Shown here one piece after another: positions 8,772 through 20,613 of a DNA stretch of 64,000 nt (position 1 is the first letter of the stretch; every line of letters begins with the position of its first letter). Both the position numbers and the translations under genes were made by a program. Under the pieces are notes generated by a model. It was not told the origin of the DNA and ran no database searches. It was given only the letters and a program-made list of their open reading frames with translations. This DNA is from Denitrobaculum sp965232285. Lineage in GTDB: Bacteria > Pseudomonadota > Alphaproteobacteria > Kiloniellales > Kiloniellaceae. The stretch covers positions 6,324,001 to 6,388,000 of the forward strand of contig CBDDPL010000004.1 in NCBI GenBank assembly GCA_965232285.1. The letters are read 5' to 3'.

Positions 8772-8783
8772 AATGTTAACATT
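8772..8783. promoter_or_regulatory. 12-base palindrome AATGTTAACATT
   Basis: A perfect palindrome directly downstream of the ScfR-type site and 77 bases before the second bioY start. It contains GTTAAC, which occurs in some BirA-type biotin operators, but only one half-site pair is present. It may be a second operator or part of the promoter. Confidence 0.3.
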
Positions 8784-8859
8784 GCCACCTTTTCAAGCCT
8801 GCTAACCGGCGCGCCGCAGGTGTAAAGCAATAGTGTTCAAAAGAAACCAGGAGGCGGTC

Positions 8860-9438
8860 ATGACCCTGCACGGCGCACTTTCGAGACATCTCGACCCTTC
8901 AATTCTCCGGACTTTCGGCGTCGTCGTCGTTGCATCATTGCTGCTGACGCTCTCCGCGAAGATCTCCATTCCCTTCTACCCGGTGCCTCAGACCATGCAG
9001 ACCTTCGTGGTTCTCGGGCTTGGGCTGGCACTGGGGCCGCGCCTGGGCGCCGCGGCCGTCGCGCTCTATCTCGCGCAGGGGGCCGTCGGTCTGCCGGTCT
9101 TTGCAGGGACACCGGAGAAGGGCATCGGCCTTGCTTACATGATGGGCTCGACCGGCGGTTATCTGCTCGGCTTCCTCATCGCCGCCTATGTCACCGGGGT
9201 TCTGGCTCAGCGCGGCTGGGACCGGAACGTCTTTACCGCCTTTGCCGCTGCGTTGATCGGAACCGCCATTCTCTTCGTGCCGGGCCTGCTTTGGCTCGGC
9301 GCCCTGTTCGGCTGGGATAAGCCGATCCTCGAATGGGGCCTCTATCCCTTCATCCTGGGCGGCCTCGCCAAATCCGCGCTGGCGGCTGCCGTTTTCCCGG
9401 CCGCCTGGCGCTTTCTCAAGGCGCGGGGGATCGCCTGA
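8860..9438 (+). CDS. bioY: BioY biotin transporter (copy 2)
   Basis: A 192-residue membrane protein closely similar to copy 1, sharing ISIPFYPVPQTMQTFVVLGLG, GAVGLPVFAGTPEKGIG and the STGGYLLGF motif. The ATG at 8860 follows a strong AGGAGG at 8849-8854; the longer in-frame start at 8833 is not supported. It opens an operon with pccB (stop and start overlap by one base), so biotin uptake is tied to making the biotin enzyme propionyl-CoA carboxylase. The two copies flank the regulator, which suggests an old duplication. Confidence 0.92.
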   Translation: MTLHGALSRHLDPSILRTFGVVVVASLLLTLSAKISIPFYPVPQTMQTFVVLGLGLALGPRLGAAAVALYLAQGAVGLPVFAGTPEKGIGLAYMMGSTGGYLLGFLIAAYVTGVLAQRGWDRNVFTAFAAALIGTAILFVPGLLWLGALFGWDKPILEWGLYPFILGGLAKSALAAAVFPAAWRFLKARGIA

Positions 9439-10970
9439 TGCAGGAGATTCTGGAACAGCTCGAGGAACGCCGGGTTCAGGCGCGTCTTGGGGGTGGTCAG
9501 CGGCGGATCGACGCCCAGCACGCCAAAGGCAAGCTGACCGCGAGGGAGCGTATCGAAGTCCTGCTCGACGAGGGTTCCTTCGAAGAGTACGACATGTACA
9601 AGACCCACCGCTGCAGCGACTTCGGCATGCAGGAGGTCCAGATCCCGGGCGACGGTGTGGTCACCGGCTGGGGCACCATCAACGGCCGCCAGGTCTATGT
9701 CTTCAGCCAGGATTTTACGGTCCTGGGCGGATCGCTCTCGGAAACCCATGCCGAAAAGATCTGCAAGATCATGGATCTCGCCGTGCAGAACGGCGCACCG
9801 GTTATCGGCTTGAATGATTCCGGCGGCGCGCGTATCCAGGAGGGTGTGGCTTCCCTTGGCGGCTATGCCGAGGTCTTTTGGCGCAATGTCCAGGCTTCCG
9901 GCGTCATTCCGCAGATCTCGGTCATCATGGGGCCCTGCGCCGGCGGCGCGGTCTATTCGCCGGCCATGACCGATTTCATCTACATGGTGAAGGACAGCAG
10001 CTACATGTTCGTCACCGGGCCGGATGTGGTGAAGACCGTCACCAACGAAGTGGTCACCGCGGAAGAACTGGGCGGCGCATCGACCCACACCAAGAAGTCC
10101 TCGGTGGCCGACGGCGCTTTTGAGAACGACCTGGAAGCGTTGCTGGAAATCCGACGCCTCTTCGATTTCCTGCCGCTGTCGTTCCGGGAAAAGCCGCCCG
10201 TCCTGCCGACCGCCGATGACCCGGAACGCCTCGAGATGTCTCTGGATACCATCATCCCGGACAATCCGAACAAGCCCTACGACATGCACGAGGTGATCAC
10301 CAAGGTTGCCGACGAGGGCGAGTTCTTCGAGGTTCAGCAGGCCCACGCCGGGAACATCCTTTGTGGCTTTATCCGCCTGAACGGCTCGACCGTCGGCGTG
10401 GTCGCGAACCAGCCCATGGTGCTGGCTGGCTGTCTCGATATCGACAGTTCGAAAAAGGCCGGACGCTTCGTTCGTTTTTGCGATGCCTTCAACATTCCGC
10501 TGTTGACCCTGGTGGATGTGCCCGGCTTCCTGCCCGGTGTCGGTCAGGAGTACGGCGGCATCATCAAACATGGCGCCAAGCTGCTCTTCGCCTATGCTGA
10601 GGCGACCGTGCCGAAGGTGACCGTCATCACCCGCAAAGCCTATGGCGGTGCCTACGACGTCATGGCCTCCAAGCACATCCGCGCCGACGTCAACTACGCC
10701 TGGCCGACGGCGCAGATCGCGGTTATGGGGGCCAAGGGCGCGACGGAAATCCTCTATCGCTCCGAACTGGGTGATCCGGAAAAGATCGCCCAACGGACCA
10801 AGGATTACGAGGATCGCTTCGCCAATCCTTTCATTGCGGCGCAGCGCGGCTTTATCGATGATGTGATCATGCCGCATTCGACCCGGCGCCGCGTCTTGCG
10901 CGCCTTCGAGTCCTTAAAGAACAAAAAGCAAAGTCTGCCGGAGAAACGGCACGACAATATTCCGATCTAG
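9438..10970 (+). CDS. pccB: propionyl-CoA carboxylase beta chain
   Basis: A 510-residue carboxyltransferase that moves the carboxyl group from biotin to propionyl-CoA, giving methylmalonyl-CoA. It has two crotonase-fold halves. Typical motifs are the start LEERRVQARLGGGQRRIDAQHAKGKLTARERI, NDSGGARIQEGVASLGGYAEVF (acyl-CoA site), GPCAGGAVYSPAMTDF, and VDVPGFLPGVGQEYGGIIKHGAKL in the second half. Length and ending (ESLKNKKQSLPEKRHDNIPI) match PccB of alphaproteobacteria. It overlaps bioY by one base and is followed 13 bases later by pccA. Confidence 0.96.
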   Translation: MQEILEQLEERRVQARLGGGQRRIDAQHAKGKLTARERIEVLLDEGSFEEYDMYKTHRCSDFGMQEVQIPGDGVVTGWGTINGRQVYVFSQDFTVLGGSLSETHAEKICKIMDLAVQNGAPVIGLNDSGGARIQEGVASLGGYAEVFWRNVQASGVIPQISVIMGPCAGGAVYSPAMTDFIYMVKDSSYMFVTGPDVVKTVTNEVVTAEELGGASTHTKKSSVADGAFENDLEALLEIRRLFDFLPLSFREKPPVLPTADDPERLEMSLDTIIPDNPNKPYDMHEVITKVADEGEFFEVQQAHAGNILCGFIRLNGSTVGVVANQPMVLAGCLDIDSSKKAGRFVRFCDAFNIPLLTLVDVPGFLPGVGQEYGGIIKHGAKLLFAYAEATVPKVTVITRKAYGGAYDVMASKHIRADVNYAWPTAQIAVMGAKGATEILYRSELGDPEKIAQRTKDYEDRFANPFIAAQRGFIDDVIMPHSTRRRVLRAFESLKNKKQSLPEKRHDNIPI

Positions 10971-10983
10971 GGTGGGCGCAGAG

Positions 10984-12986
10984 ATGTTTAACAAGATACT
11001 GGTTGCCAATCGCGGCGAGATCGCCTGCCGGGTCTTCAAGACCGCCAAGCGTTTGGGCATTGGGACGGTCGCGGTCTACTCGGACGCCGATCGGGATGCG
11101 CTGCATGTCGAGATGGCGGATGAAGCCGTCCATATCGGCCCGGCCCCGGCGGCGGAAAGCTACCTGATCATCGACAAGATCATCGCGGCCTGTAAGGAGA
11201 GCGGCGCGGACGCAGTGCATCCCGGCTATGGCTTTCTCTCCGAACGGACCGAGTTTGCCGAGCGTCTGAAGGCCGAGAACATCACCTTCATCGGTCCGCC
11301 GCCCAACGCGATCGAAGCCATGGGCGATAAGATCACCTCCAAGAAGATCGCCGCCGAGGCCGGTGTCTCCACTGTTCCGGGCTACATGGGCCTGATCGAC
11401 GATGCGGAGCACGCGGTCGAGATCGCCACCGGCATCGGCTACCCGGTCATGATCAAGGCTTCGGCCGGCGGTGGCGGCAAGGGCATGCGCATCGCCTGGA
11501 ATGACGACGAGGCGCGTGAAGGTTTCGAGCGCTCCAAGTCCGAGGCGGCCTCCAGCTTCGGCGACGACCGCATCTTTATCGAGAAATTCGTCACCGAGCC
11601 ACGCCATATCGAGATCCAGGTGCTGGCCGACCAGCACGGTAACTGCATCTATGCGGGTGAGCGCGAGTGCTCGATCCAGCGCCGGAACCAGAAGGTGGTG
11701 GAAGAGGCGCCGTCGCCCTTCCTCGACCCCGAAACCCGCAAGGCCATGGGCGAACAGTCCGTCGCCCTGGCGAATGCGGTCGGCTATCATTCGGCGGGCA
11801 CGGTCGAGTTCATCGCCGACAAGGACCGTAACTTCTACTTCCTGGAGATGAACACCCGCCTGCAGGTCGAGCATCCAGTGACCGAGCTGATCACGGGCAT
11901 CGACCTGGTCGAACAGATGATCCGGGTCGCGGCCGGCGAGAAGCTGGAGATCGGGCAGAAGGATGTTCAGCTCAACGGCTGGGCGGTCGAGAGTCGTCTC
12001 TATGCGGAAGATCCCTACCGCAACTTCCTGCCCTCCATCGGCCGTCTGACCGGCTATAAGCCGCCGGAGGAGGTCGCGACCGAGACGCTCGCGGTGCGCA
12101 ACGACACCGGCGTGGTCGAGGGCTCCGAGATCTCCATGTTCTACGATCCCATGATCGCCAAGCTCTGCACCTGGGCGCCCAACCGGATCGATGCCGTCGA
12201 TGCCATGGCGGATGCGCTCGATCGTTTCTCGGTCGAGGGTGTCGGCAACAATCTGCCGTTTCTTGCGGCCTTGATGGACCATCCCCGCTGGCGCGAAGGG
12301 CGTCTGACCACCGGCTTCATCGCCGAGGAGTATCCTGATGGCTTCGCGGGTGTGACCCCCGATGCCGTGATGGAGCTGCGCCTGGCCGCGGTCGCGGCGG
12401 TGCTGGAGCGCAAGCTCGCCAAGCGCCGCAGCGGCATTTCCGGCGCTCGCTTTCACAAGCTGCAGGAGGATGACAGCGTCAGCTTGGTGGTCTGTCACGA
12501 GGAGCAGCGGATCGCGGTCGAGCTCGCCGAGGCAAATGGCGTTTATCAGGTGGTGGCCGCGGAGATGGAGGCAGTCTCGGTCGAGACCGCCTGGCAACCG
12601 GGTATGCCGGTGGCGGCAACGATCATTGACGGCAAGGCCTTTTGGTTCAAAGTTGACAAGATCCCGGGCGGTTTCCGCCTGCGTCATCGCGGTGTGGACT
12701 GCCGCCTGCAGGTCTTGACCCCGCGTCTGGCGGAGCTGGCGGACCGCATGCCGCGCAAGGAAGCGCCCGACACCTCCAACCTGCTGCTCTGTCCCATGCC
12801 CGGACTGGTCATCAATCTGCAGGTCAAGGAGGGGGATCGGGTTGAAGAGGGGCAGCCTCTCGCCATCGTCGAGGCGATGAAGATGGAGAATGTCCTGCGC
12901 GCGGAGAAGTCGGCGGTGGTCGAGAAGATCCTGGTCAGCGTCGGCGACAGCCTCGCGGTGGATGCAGTCATGATGGAGTTTGCGGC

Positions 12987-12990
<4 letters not shown>
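10984..12990 (+). CDS. pccA: propionyl-CoA carboxylase alpha chain
   Basis: A 668-residue enzyme with a biotin carboxylase domain (about 1-450: KILVANRGEIACRVFKTAK, KASAGGGGKGMRI, EMNTRLQVEHPVTELITG), a BT linker domain that binds the beta chain, and a C-terminal biotinyl domain with acceptor Lys633 in EAMKMENVLRAE. It works with PccB in an alpha6-beta6 type complex in the cytoplasm. The ATG at 10984 gives the standard MFNKILVANRGE start; a GTG at 10972 is possible. The stop overlaps the mutase start as ATGA. Confidence 0.96.
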
Positions 12991-15122
<2,132 letters not shown>

Positions 15123-15171
15123 GCTCCAGTTCCGCTCCGAAGGCAAAAAGACCAAGTTTAGGGAGAATGAC

Positions 15172-17097
15172 ATGACAAGCGGATCGCAATACCAGGAAAC
15201 CTACGCGCGCTGGCAGGCGGACCCGGAGGCCTTTTGGGCCTCCTGTGCGCAGGAACTGGACTGGTTCGAACCCTGGGACAAGGTCTTCGACCCCTCAGCG
15301 GGCGTCTATGGCCGCTGGTTTGCCGGCGCCTCCTGTAACACCTGCTTTAATGCCGTCGACCGGCACGTTCAGGGTGGCCGCGCCGAGCAGGCCGCTTTGA
15401 TCTACGACAGCGCCATGACCGGCGAGCAGCGGACCCTGACCTATGGCGAGCTCCAGCGCGAAGTCGAGGCCCTGGCGGCCGTCCTGCGGGAGCGGGGCGT
15501 CGAAAAGGGCGACCGGGTGATCATCTACATGCCCATGATCCCGGAAGCGGCTGTCGCGATGCTGGCAACGGCGCGGCTGGGTGCCGTTCACTCCGTGGTC
15601 TTCGGGGGCTTCGCCGCCAACGAACTGGCGACCCGGATCGAGGACTGCACGCCCAAGGCCATCATCTCTGCCTCCTGTGGCCTGGAGCCGGGGCGAACTG
15701 TTGCCTATAAACCGCTGCTTGACGCCGCCATCGATATGGTCACGCAGAAGCCAGCCACCTGCGTTGTTCTCCAGCGCGAACAGCTTACCTGTGACATGAT
15801 CGAAGGACGGGATCTCGACTATGCGGCGGTGGTTGGCGCCCAGAAAGAGGCCGGCACCAAAGTCGATTGCGTAGCGGTCGCGGCCACCGACCCGCTCTAC
15901 ATTCTCTATACTTCGGGCACGACCGGCCAGCCCAAGGGCGTGGTCCGCGATCACGGTGGCCATATGGTCGCGCTGAACTGGACCATGAACGCCATCTACG
16001 GTGTCGAAGCCGGAGAGGTCTTTTGGGCGGCTTCCGATGTTGGCTGGGTGGTCGGTCACTCTTACATTGTCTACGCGCCCCTGCTGAAGGGCTGCACCAC
16101 GATCCTCTTCGAGGGCAAGCCGGTCGGCACGCCCGATGCGGGGACCTTCTGGCGGGTGATCCAGGACCACAAAGTCGTTTCGCTCTTTACAGCCCCGACC
16201 GCCTTCCGCGCGATCAAGAAGGAAGATCCCTCCGGCAGCCTGATCGGCAACTACGATCTTTCCAGTTTGCGCTCGCTCTTTCTGGCCGGTGAGCGGGCCG
16301 ATCCCGACACCATCGAGTGGGCGCAGGATAAACTGGGCGTTCCGGTGATCGATCACTGGTGGCAGACCGAAACCGGCTGGACCATCGTCGGCAATCCGCT
16401 TGGTCTCGGCGCGCTGCCGGTAAAGGTCGGCTCGCCGACCGTGCCGATGCCCGGCTACGATGTGCAGGTTTTGGATGACGAAGGGCATCCTGTGTCGGCC
16501 GGTTCTCTGGGTAATATCGTGGTCAAGCTGCCGCTGCCGCCCTCCTGTCTGCCGACGCTCTGGAATGCGGACGAGCGCTTCAAGGAGGCTTACCTCACCG
16601 AGTTTCCCGGCTACTACAAGACCGCCGATGCCGGGATGATGGACGAGGACGGCTACCTCTTCATCATGTCGCGCACGGACGACATCATTAACGTCGCCGG
16701 TCACCGCCTCTCCACCGGTGCCATTGAGGAAGCCATCGCCGGCCACCCGAGCGTCGCTGAATGCGCCGTCATTGGGATCGAGGACAGTCTGAAAGGGCAG
16801 ATCCCGGTCGGCTTCATCATCCTGAACGCCGATGTGCAGCGCACGCCCGAGGACATCGAAAAGGAAGTCGTAAAGCGGGTGCGCGAGGTAATCGGTCCGG
16901 TCGCGGCCTTCAAGCTGGCGGTCTGCGTGAACCGCCTGCCGAAGACTCGCTCCGGCAAGATCCTGCGTGGCACCATGCAGAAGATCGCCGACGGCGCCGA
17001 ATGGAAGATGCCGGCGACGATCGACGATCCGGCCATCCTGACCGAGATCACTGAAACCCTCGAAGGACGCGGGATCGGCAGTTTCGCCGGATCTTAA
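15172..17097 (+). CDS. prpE: propionyl-CoA synthetase
   Basis: A 641-residue AMP-forming acyl-CoA synthetase that activates propionate. Motifs in order are the N-terminal ACS cap (QETYARWQADPEAFW), the P-loop-like YILYTSGTTGQPKGVVRDHGG (about 242-262), WWQTETGW (A5-like), and the C-terminal DDIINVAGHRLSTG plus the PKTRSGKILRGTMQKIAD acetylation-site lysine region. It reads as PrpE rather than acetyl-CoA synthetase because of the VVGHSYIVYAPLLKG and FTAPTAFRAIKKEDP patterns. The start ATG 15172 follows GGGAGA at 15161-15166. It ends the bioY-pccB-pccA-mutase operon. Confidence 0.93.
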   Translation: MTSGSQYQETYARWQADPEAFWASCAQELDWFEPWDKVFDPSAGVYGRWFAGASCNTCFNAVDRHVQGGRAEQAALIYDSAMTGEQRTLTYGELQREVEALAAVLRERGVEKGDRVIIYMPMIPEAAVAMLATARLGAVHSVVFGGFAANELATRIEDCTPKAIISASCGLEPGRTVAYKPLLDAAIDMVTQKPATCVVLQREQLTCDMIEGRDLDYAAVVGAQKEAGTKVDCVAVAATDPLYILYTSGTTGQPKGVVRDHGGHMVALNWTMNAIYGVEAGEVFWAASDVGWVVGHSYIVYAPLLKGCTTILFEGKPVGTPDAGTFWRVIQDHKVVSLFTAPTAFRAIKKEDPSGSLIGNYDLSSLRSLFLAGERADPDTIEWAQDKLGVPVIDHWWQTETGWTIVGNPLGLGALPVKVGSPTVPMPGYDVQVLDDEGHPVSAGSLGNIVVKLPLPPSCLPTLWNADERFKEAYLTEFPGYYKTADAGMMDEDGYLFIMSRTDDIINVAGHRLSTGAIEEAIAGHPSVAECAVIGIEDSLKGQIPVGFIILNADVQRTPEDIEKEVVKRVREVIGPVAAFKLAVCVNRLPKTRSGKILRGTMQKIADGAEWKMPATIDDPAILTEITETLEGRGIGSFAGS

Positions 17098-17105
17098 GTC
17101 AGGTT

Positions 17106-18491
17106 CTAAACGATGGTCTCACTGCGGCGGAGAAGGATCTCGCTCCTCAGCCCGCGACCTTTGCTCGAGGGAGCGAGTTGAATCTCGCCGCCGTGCTGCT
17201 GCATCACATCGCGCGCGATCGCGAGGCCGAGGCCACTGCCCGAGGTTGCCGCCGCGCCGTTGACGAAGGGCTCCAGCACCTTTTCGATGTCCGCTTCGGC
17301 GATGCCGATGCCGTCGTCCTCGATCGAGGCGACAGCCGCCGTTTTCTGAGTCGAGACGTCGACCGTGACCCGGGTCTCGGCGGGATTGTGCGCGAGGGCG
17401 TTATCGATGAGGTTGGAGATGGCTTCCTCGATCAGTGTCCGGTTCGCGGTGACCAGGATGGGCTCTCCAGCGGCGAGGAATTCCAGAGTCTGGTCTTGCT
17501 TCATAGCTTTCGGCACGAAGCGGCGGGCCACCTCCCGCGTGGTTTCCACCAAGTCGAAAGACTCCTGGTTCTCCGCGCCGCTTTGCGCCGAATGAATCTT
17601 GGCGCTGGTCAGTAACTGATTGACCAGGCGGCTCATGCGGTCGCTGGCGGTAACGATGTCGCCAATGCGTTCGCGCATGTCCTCCGGCGTTTTGGCGGCG
17701 GCCGCCACTTCCGCCTGGGCCTTGAGGCCGGCGATCGGATTGCGCAGTTGATGGGCGGCGTCGGCGATAAAGCGCTCGCGCAGATCGATCGACTGCTGAA
17801 CCTTTCGAAACAGCGCGTTCATGGACTGCACCAGGCTCTGCACCTCGATGGGGACGGAGCGGCGGATCGGCGAGAGGTCGGAGGAGGAGCGCTTTTCCAC
17901 CGCATCCTGCAGGTTCCGCAAGGGCTTCAGGCCGATGCGCACGGCGAACCAGACGATCAGACCGGCACTGACCACCAGCAGACCGAGACGCAGCAGTGAC
18001 TGCCCGAACAGCCGGAACGAAAGCGCCTCGCGCGAATTGATACTCTGCCAGGCCGTTACGGTGATCCAGCCGTTAAGATTGCGCTCCGAGATCAACTGCC
18101 GGATCGTCACCACCCGCACCGGCCGGCCCTTGTAGTGGCCGTCGTAGAAGAGCGGGATACCGCCCTCCAGCTCCACGCCCGGTGGGGGCGGCGGATAGCC
18201 GGTGTAGCCGGTGACGAAGATGTTGTCCGGCCCGGCCACGTGATAGAAGAACTGGTCGCCCAGATTCTCTGTCAGCACCTCCAGGACGTTTTCCGACAGC
18301 AGGTCTCCGTTGGACGCTAGGACGTTTTCGGAGACCGTGAACATCACCGCCAGCAGGGTCTTGTCATAGAGTTCATCGGCGGTTTTGCGCGCGGTCAGGA
18401 AGGTCTCCAGCGCCTCTATCACCGCGATCAGGCTCAAGGGGATCAGCAGCAGGAGCACCAGCCGAGTGCGGATGGCGTGGACCCGCTTCAT
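17106..18491 (-). CDS. sensor histidine kinase, TctE-like
   Basis: A 461-residue membrane kinase. One transmembrane helix lies at about 10-30, an extracytoplasmic sensor at about 31-165, a second helix at about 168-188, and then a HAMP-like linker. The phosphoacceptor is His247 in DAAHQLRNPIAGLKAQAE, followed by an ATPase domain with an N box (LIDNALAHNP), DDGIGI and GSGLGLAIARDVMQQHGG. The HQLRNP variant and the 2CSK-N type sensor are typical of TctE, which controls tricarboxylate uptake, and a TctC receptor gene lies just beyond. ATG 18491 overlaps the regulator stop as ATGA; the longer frame start is ignored. Confidence 0.88.
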   Translation of the reverse strand: MKRVHAIRTRLVLLLLIPLSLIAVIEALETFLTARKTADELYDKTLLAVMFTVSENVLASNGDLLSENVLEVLTENLGDQFFYHVAGPDNIFVTGYTGYPPPPPGVELEGGIPLFYDGHYKGRPVRVVTIRQLISERNLNGWITVTAWQSINSREALSFRLFGQSLLRLGLLVVSAGLIVWFAVRIGLKPLRNLQDAVEKRSSSDLSPIRRSVPIEVQSLVQSMNALFRKVQQSIDLRERFIADAAHQLRNPIAGLKAQAEVAAAAKTPEDMRERIGDIVTASDRMSRLVNQLLTSAKIHSAQSGAENQESFDLVETTREVARRFVPKAMKQDQTLEFLAAGEPILVTANRTLIEEAISNLIDNALAHNPAETRVTVDVSTQKTAAVASIEDDGIGIAEADIEKVLEPFVNGAAATSGSGLGLAIARDVMQQHGGEIQLAPSSKGRGLRSEILLRRSETIV

Positions 18492-19156
18492 GGCTCCTCT
18501 TCCATGCAATAGCCCAGGCCTCTGAAGGTCTTGATGGTCAGGCCGCAGTCGGTCAGACGTTTCCGAAGACGATGGACGTAGAGTTCCGCGGCCGCGGCAT
18601 CGGAATCCGATCCGGCACCATAGAGGTGGTCCAGAATCTGTTCCTTCGAAATGACCTGGCCCACGCGGCTGGCAAAGAGCTCCAGCAAGGCGAACTCCCG
18701 CCGGGGCAGATCCAGCGGGCTGCCGCTTCTGTAAACCCTTCGTCCGACCTGGTCGAACACGAGATCGCCGATCTTGGTTTCGAAGGTTTGGTCAAGGGAA
18801 CTGCGCCGTAACAGGGCGCGGACCCTGGCCAGCAACTCCGCCATGTCGAAAGGCTTGACCAGATAGTCATCCGCGCCCTTGTCCAGGCCCGCGACCCGGT
18901 CCTTTGTGTCGGAGCGGGCGGTCAGCAGGATCACTGGCGTGGCGGAACCGGCCGCCCGCAGCCCGCTGAGGACTTCGAGGCCGCTTTTCTCCGGCAGGTT
19001 GATATCGAGGATCACCAGATCGATCTGCTCCTGCGCCAGGAACAGGCTGGCCTCGTCGCCATTGTCGATCACGTCCACACCGTGACCCTCGTCCATCAGC
19101 GAGGTCGCGATGGCTTTCGCCAGGCTTGCATTGTCTTCAACCACGGCGATCCGCAA
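18488..19156 (-). CDS. OmpR-family response regulator, TctD-like
   Basis: A 222-residue regulator. The receiver domain (1-115) has the acidic pair near VVEDN, the phosphoacceptor Asp in DLVILDINLPEKSG, and Lys in YLVKPFDM; the winged-helix DNA-binding domain spans about 125-220. The start is TTG at 19156, with GGGAGGAAAGC just upstream, and the frame has no alternative ATG before the receiver core. It is divergent from the tctC gene across 225 bases, which supports control of that transporter. Confidence 0.9.
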   Translation of the reverse strand: MRIAVVEDNASLAKAIATSLMDEGHGVDVIDNGDEASLFLAQEQIDLVILDINLPEKSGLEVLSGLRAAGSATPVILLTARSDTKDRVAGLDKGADDYLVKPFDMAELLARVRALLRRSSLDQTFETKIGDLVFDQVGRRVYRSGSPLDLPRREFALLELFASRVGQVISKEQILDHLYGAGSDSDAAAAELYVHRLRKRLTDCGLTIKTFRGLGYCMEEEP

Positions 19157-19254
19157 GCTTTCCTCCCATTTCTCCCCCGCCCGAGCTTTTTTCTCCAGAT
19201 TCCGCCCCGTTCCGGGATTTTCGGCACCTGATAGCTTGGTGAAAGGTTCCCACG

Positions 19255-19267
19255 CTACTCATAGTAG
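19255..19267. promoter_or_regulatory. candidate TctD-type operator
   Basis: CTACT at 19255-19259 and AGTAG at 19263-19267 form a tight inverted repeat around CAT, in the intergenic region shared by the response regulator and the tctC gene. The assignment rests on position only. Confidence 0.3.
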
Positions 19268-19381
19268 GAGCAATCCTGCCGTTGCGCAAAAGGGCGCGCA
19301 GCGGGTTGCCCAAGAAACAAGCCGGTAGAGCCCGAGGCCCGAGCGTCGGACCCTATCGAAGAATGACATAGTGGGAGGATA

Positions 19382-20476
19382 ATGATGTCAGGACGTTTCC
19401 TTAGTTCTGTGGCCAAGACGCTTGCCGGTATCGCGGCGGCCAGTCTTTTGGCCGGTTCCGCCTTGGCGGCGGATTTTTCCGGAAAAACCGTGGAATGGGT
19501 GATCCCCTTCAAAGAAGGCGGCGGTTCCGATAAGTGGGCGCGCTTCTATGCGCCGCTGCTGGCCGAGGCTCTGCCCGGCAATCCGAGCATCGTCGTGAAG
19601 AACATGCCCGGTGCTGGCTCGACCAAAGGCGCGAACTGGTTCGCCGAGCGCGCGAAATCCGACGGTCTGACGATCTTCGGTACCTCGGGTTCGACCCAGT
19701 TCCCGTTCCTTCTCGGTGATCCACGCGTGCGTTATGAATATGCGGACTGGAACGTCGTGCTGGCCACGGCCACCGGCGGCGTTGCCTATCTGCCGGCAGA
19801 TCTGGCCGCGCGTTGGAAAAAAGATCCGAAGGACGTGATCGCCAACGTCGATTTCATCTACGGGTCCCAGGGCGCGACGCGTCTGGACCTGGTGCCGCTC
19901 CTGGCCTGGGAAATGCTGGGCATGAAGGTCGAGCCGGTCTTCGGCATCAAGGGCCGCGGCGCCGGCCGCCTGATGTTCGAGCGCGGCGAAGTCAACATCG
20001 ACTACCAGACCTCTTCGGCTTTTCTTTCCAAGGTCACGCCGCTGGTTGAAGAAGGTAAAGCCGTGCCGATCATGACCTGGGGCGCGCTGGATGCGGACGG
20101 CAATGTGGTCCGTGACCCGACTTTCCCGGACATCCCGACCTTCAAAGAGGTCTACACCCAGGTGAAGGGCGAAGCGCCTTCCGGTGATGCCTGGGAAGCC
20201 TGGAAAGCCTTCTTCGTGGCCGGCTTCCCGGCGCAGAAGATGGTGTTCCTGCCGAATGGTACGGATCAGGAAATCATCGACACCTATTCCGCTGCCTTCA
20301 AGAAGGTCATCGAACGGCCTGATTTTGCCGAGATTTCCAAGAAGCGTCTCGGAGTCTATCCGCAGTCTGTCGGTGAGGCCGCCGAAGCCAAACTGGTGCA
20401 GGGCACGGTCGTGAAGGACTCGGCCAAGGACTGGATCAAGAACTGGCTCAAGGAGCGCTACGGCGTAGAGCTCTGA
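19382..20476 (+). CDS. tctC: tripartite tricarboxylate transporter receptor (TctC/Bug family)
   Basis: A 364-residue periplasmic solute-binding protein. The signal peptide ends at about residue 29 (AGSALA, then DFSGKTVEW). The Bug fold shows the VEWVIPFKEGGGSDKWARFYAPLL start, the VVKNMPGAGSTKGANW second conserved loop and the late YPQSVGEAAEAKL. It should capture a di- or tricarboxylate and deliver it to the fused TctAB permease encoded next. A GGGAGGATA ribosome site precedes ATG 19382. It is slightly longer than usual Bug proteins (about 320). A strong terminator separates it from tctA, which would give far more receptor than permease. Confidence 0.88.
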   Translation: MMSGRFLSSVAKTLAGIAAASLLAGSALAADFSGKTVEWVIPFKEGGGSDKWARFYAPLLAEALPGNPSIVVKNMPGAGSTKGANWFAERAKSDGLTIFGTSGSTQFPFLLGDPRVRYEYADWNVVLATATGGVAYLPADLAARWKKDPKDVIANVDFIYGSQGATRLDLVPLLAWEMLGMKVEPVFGIKGRGAGRLMFERGEVNIDYQTSSAFLSKVTPLVEEGKAVPIMTWGALDADGNVVRDPTFPDIPTFKEVYTQVKGEAPSGDAWEAWKAFFVAGFPAQKMVFLPNGTDQEIIDTYSAAFKKVIERPDFAEISKKRLGVYPQSVGEAAEAKLVQGTVVKDSAKDWIKNWLKERYGVEL

Positions 20477-20485
20477 TGCAGCCTG

Positions 20486-20527
20486 GGGATGCGCCGGGGC
20501 ACGATCGGCGCATCCCTTTTTTCTTTT
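20486..20527 (+). terminator. intrinsic terminator between tctC and tctA
   Basis: The stem arm GGGATGCGCC (20486-20495) pairs perfectly with GGCGCATCCC (20507-20516) around an 11-base loop and is followed by TTTTTTCTTTT at 20517-20527. It lies 10 bases after the tctC stop and 87 bases before the tctA start, so it probably acts as a partial terminator that sets the receptor-to-permease ratio. Confidence 0.85.
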
Positions 20528-20613
20528 AGATTACCTCATTCTGATTCGATTGGAGGCTGCTCCGGCATAACCGCCGTTTGAGTAGCTCCCTGCAGCCAAG
20601 CGAAAGATCTGTC

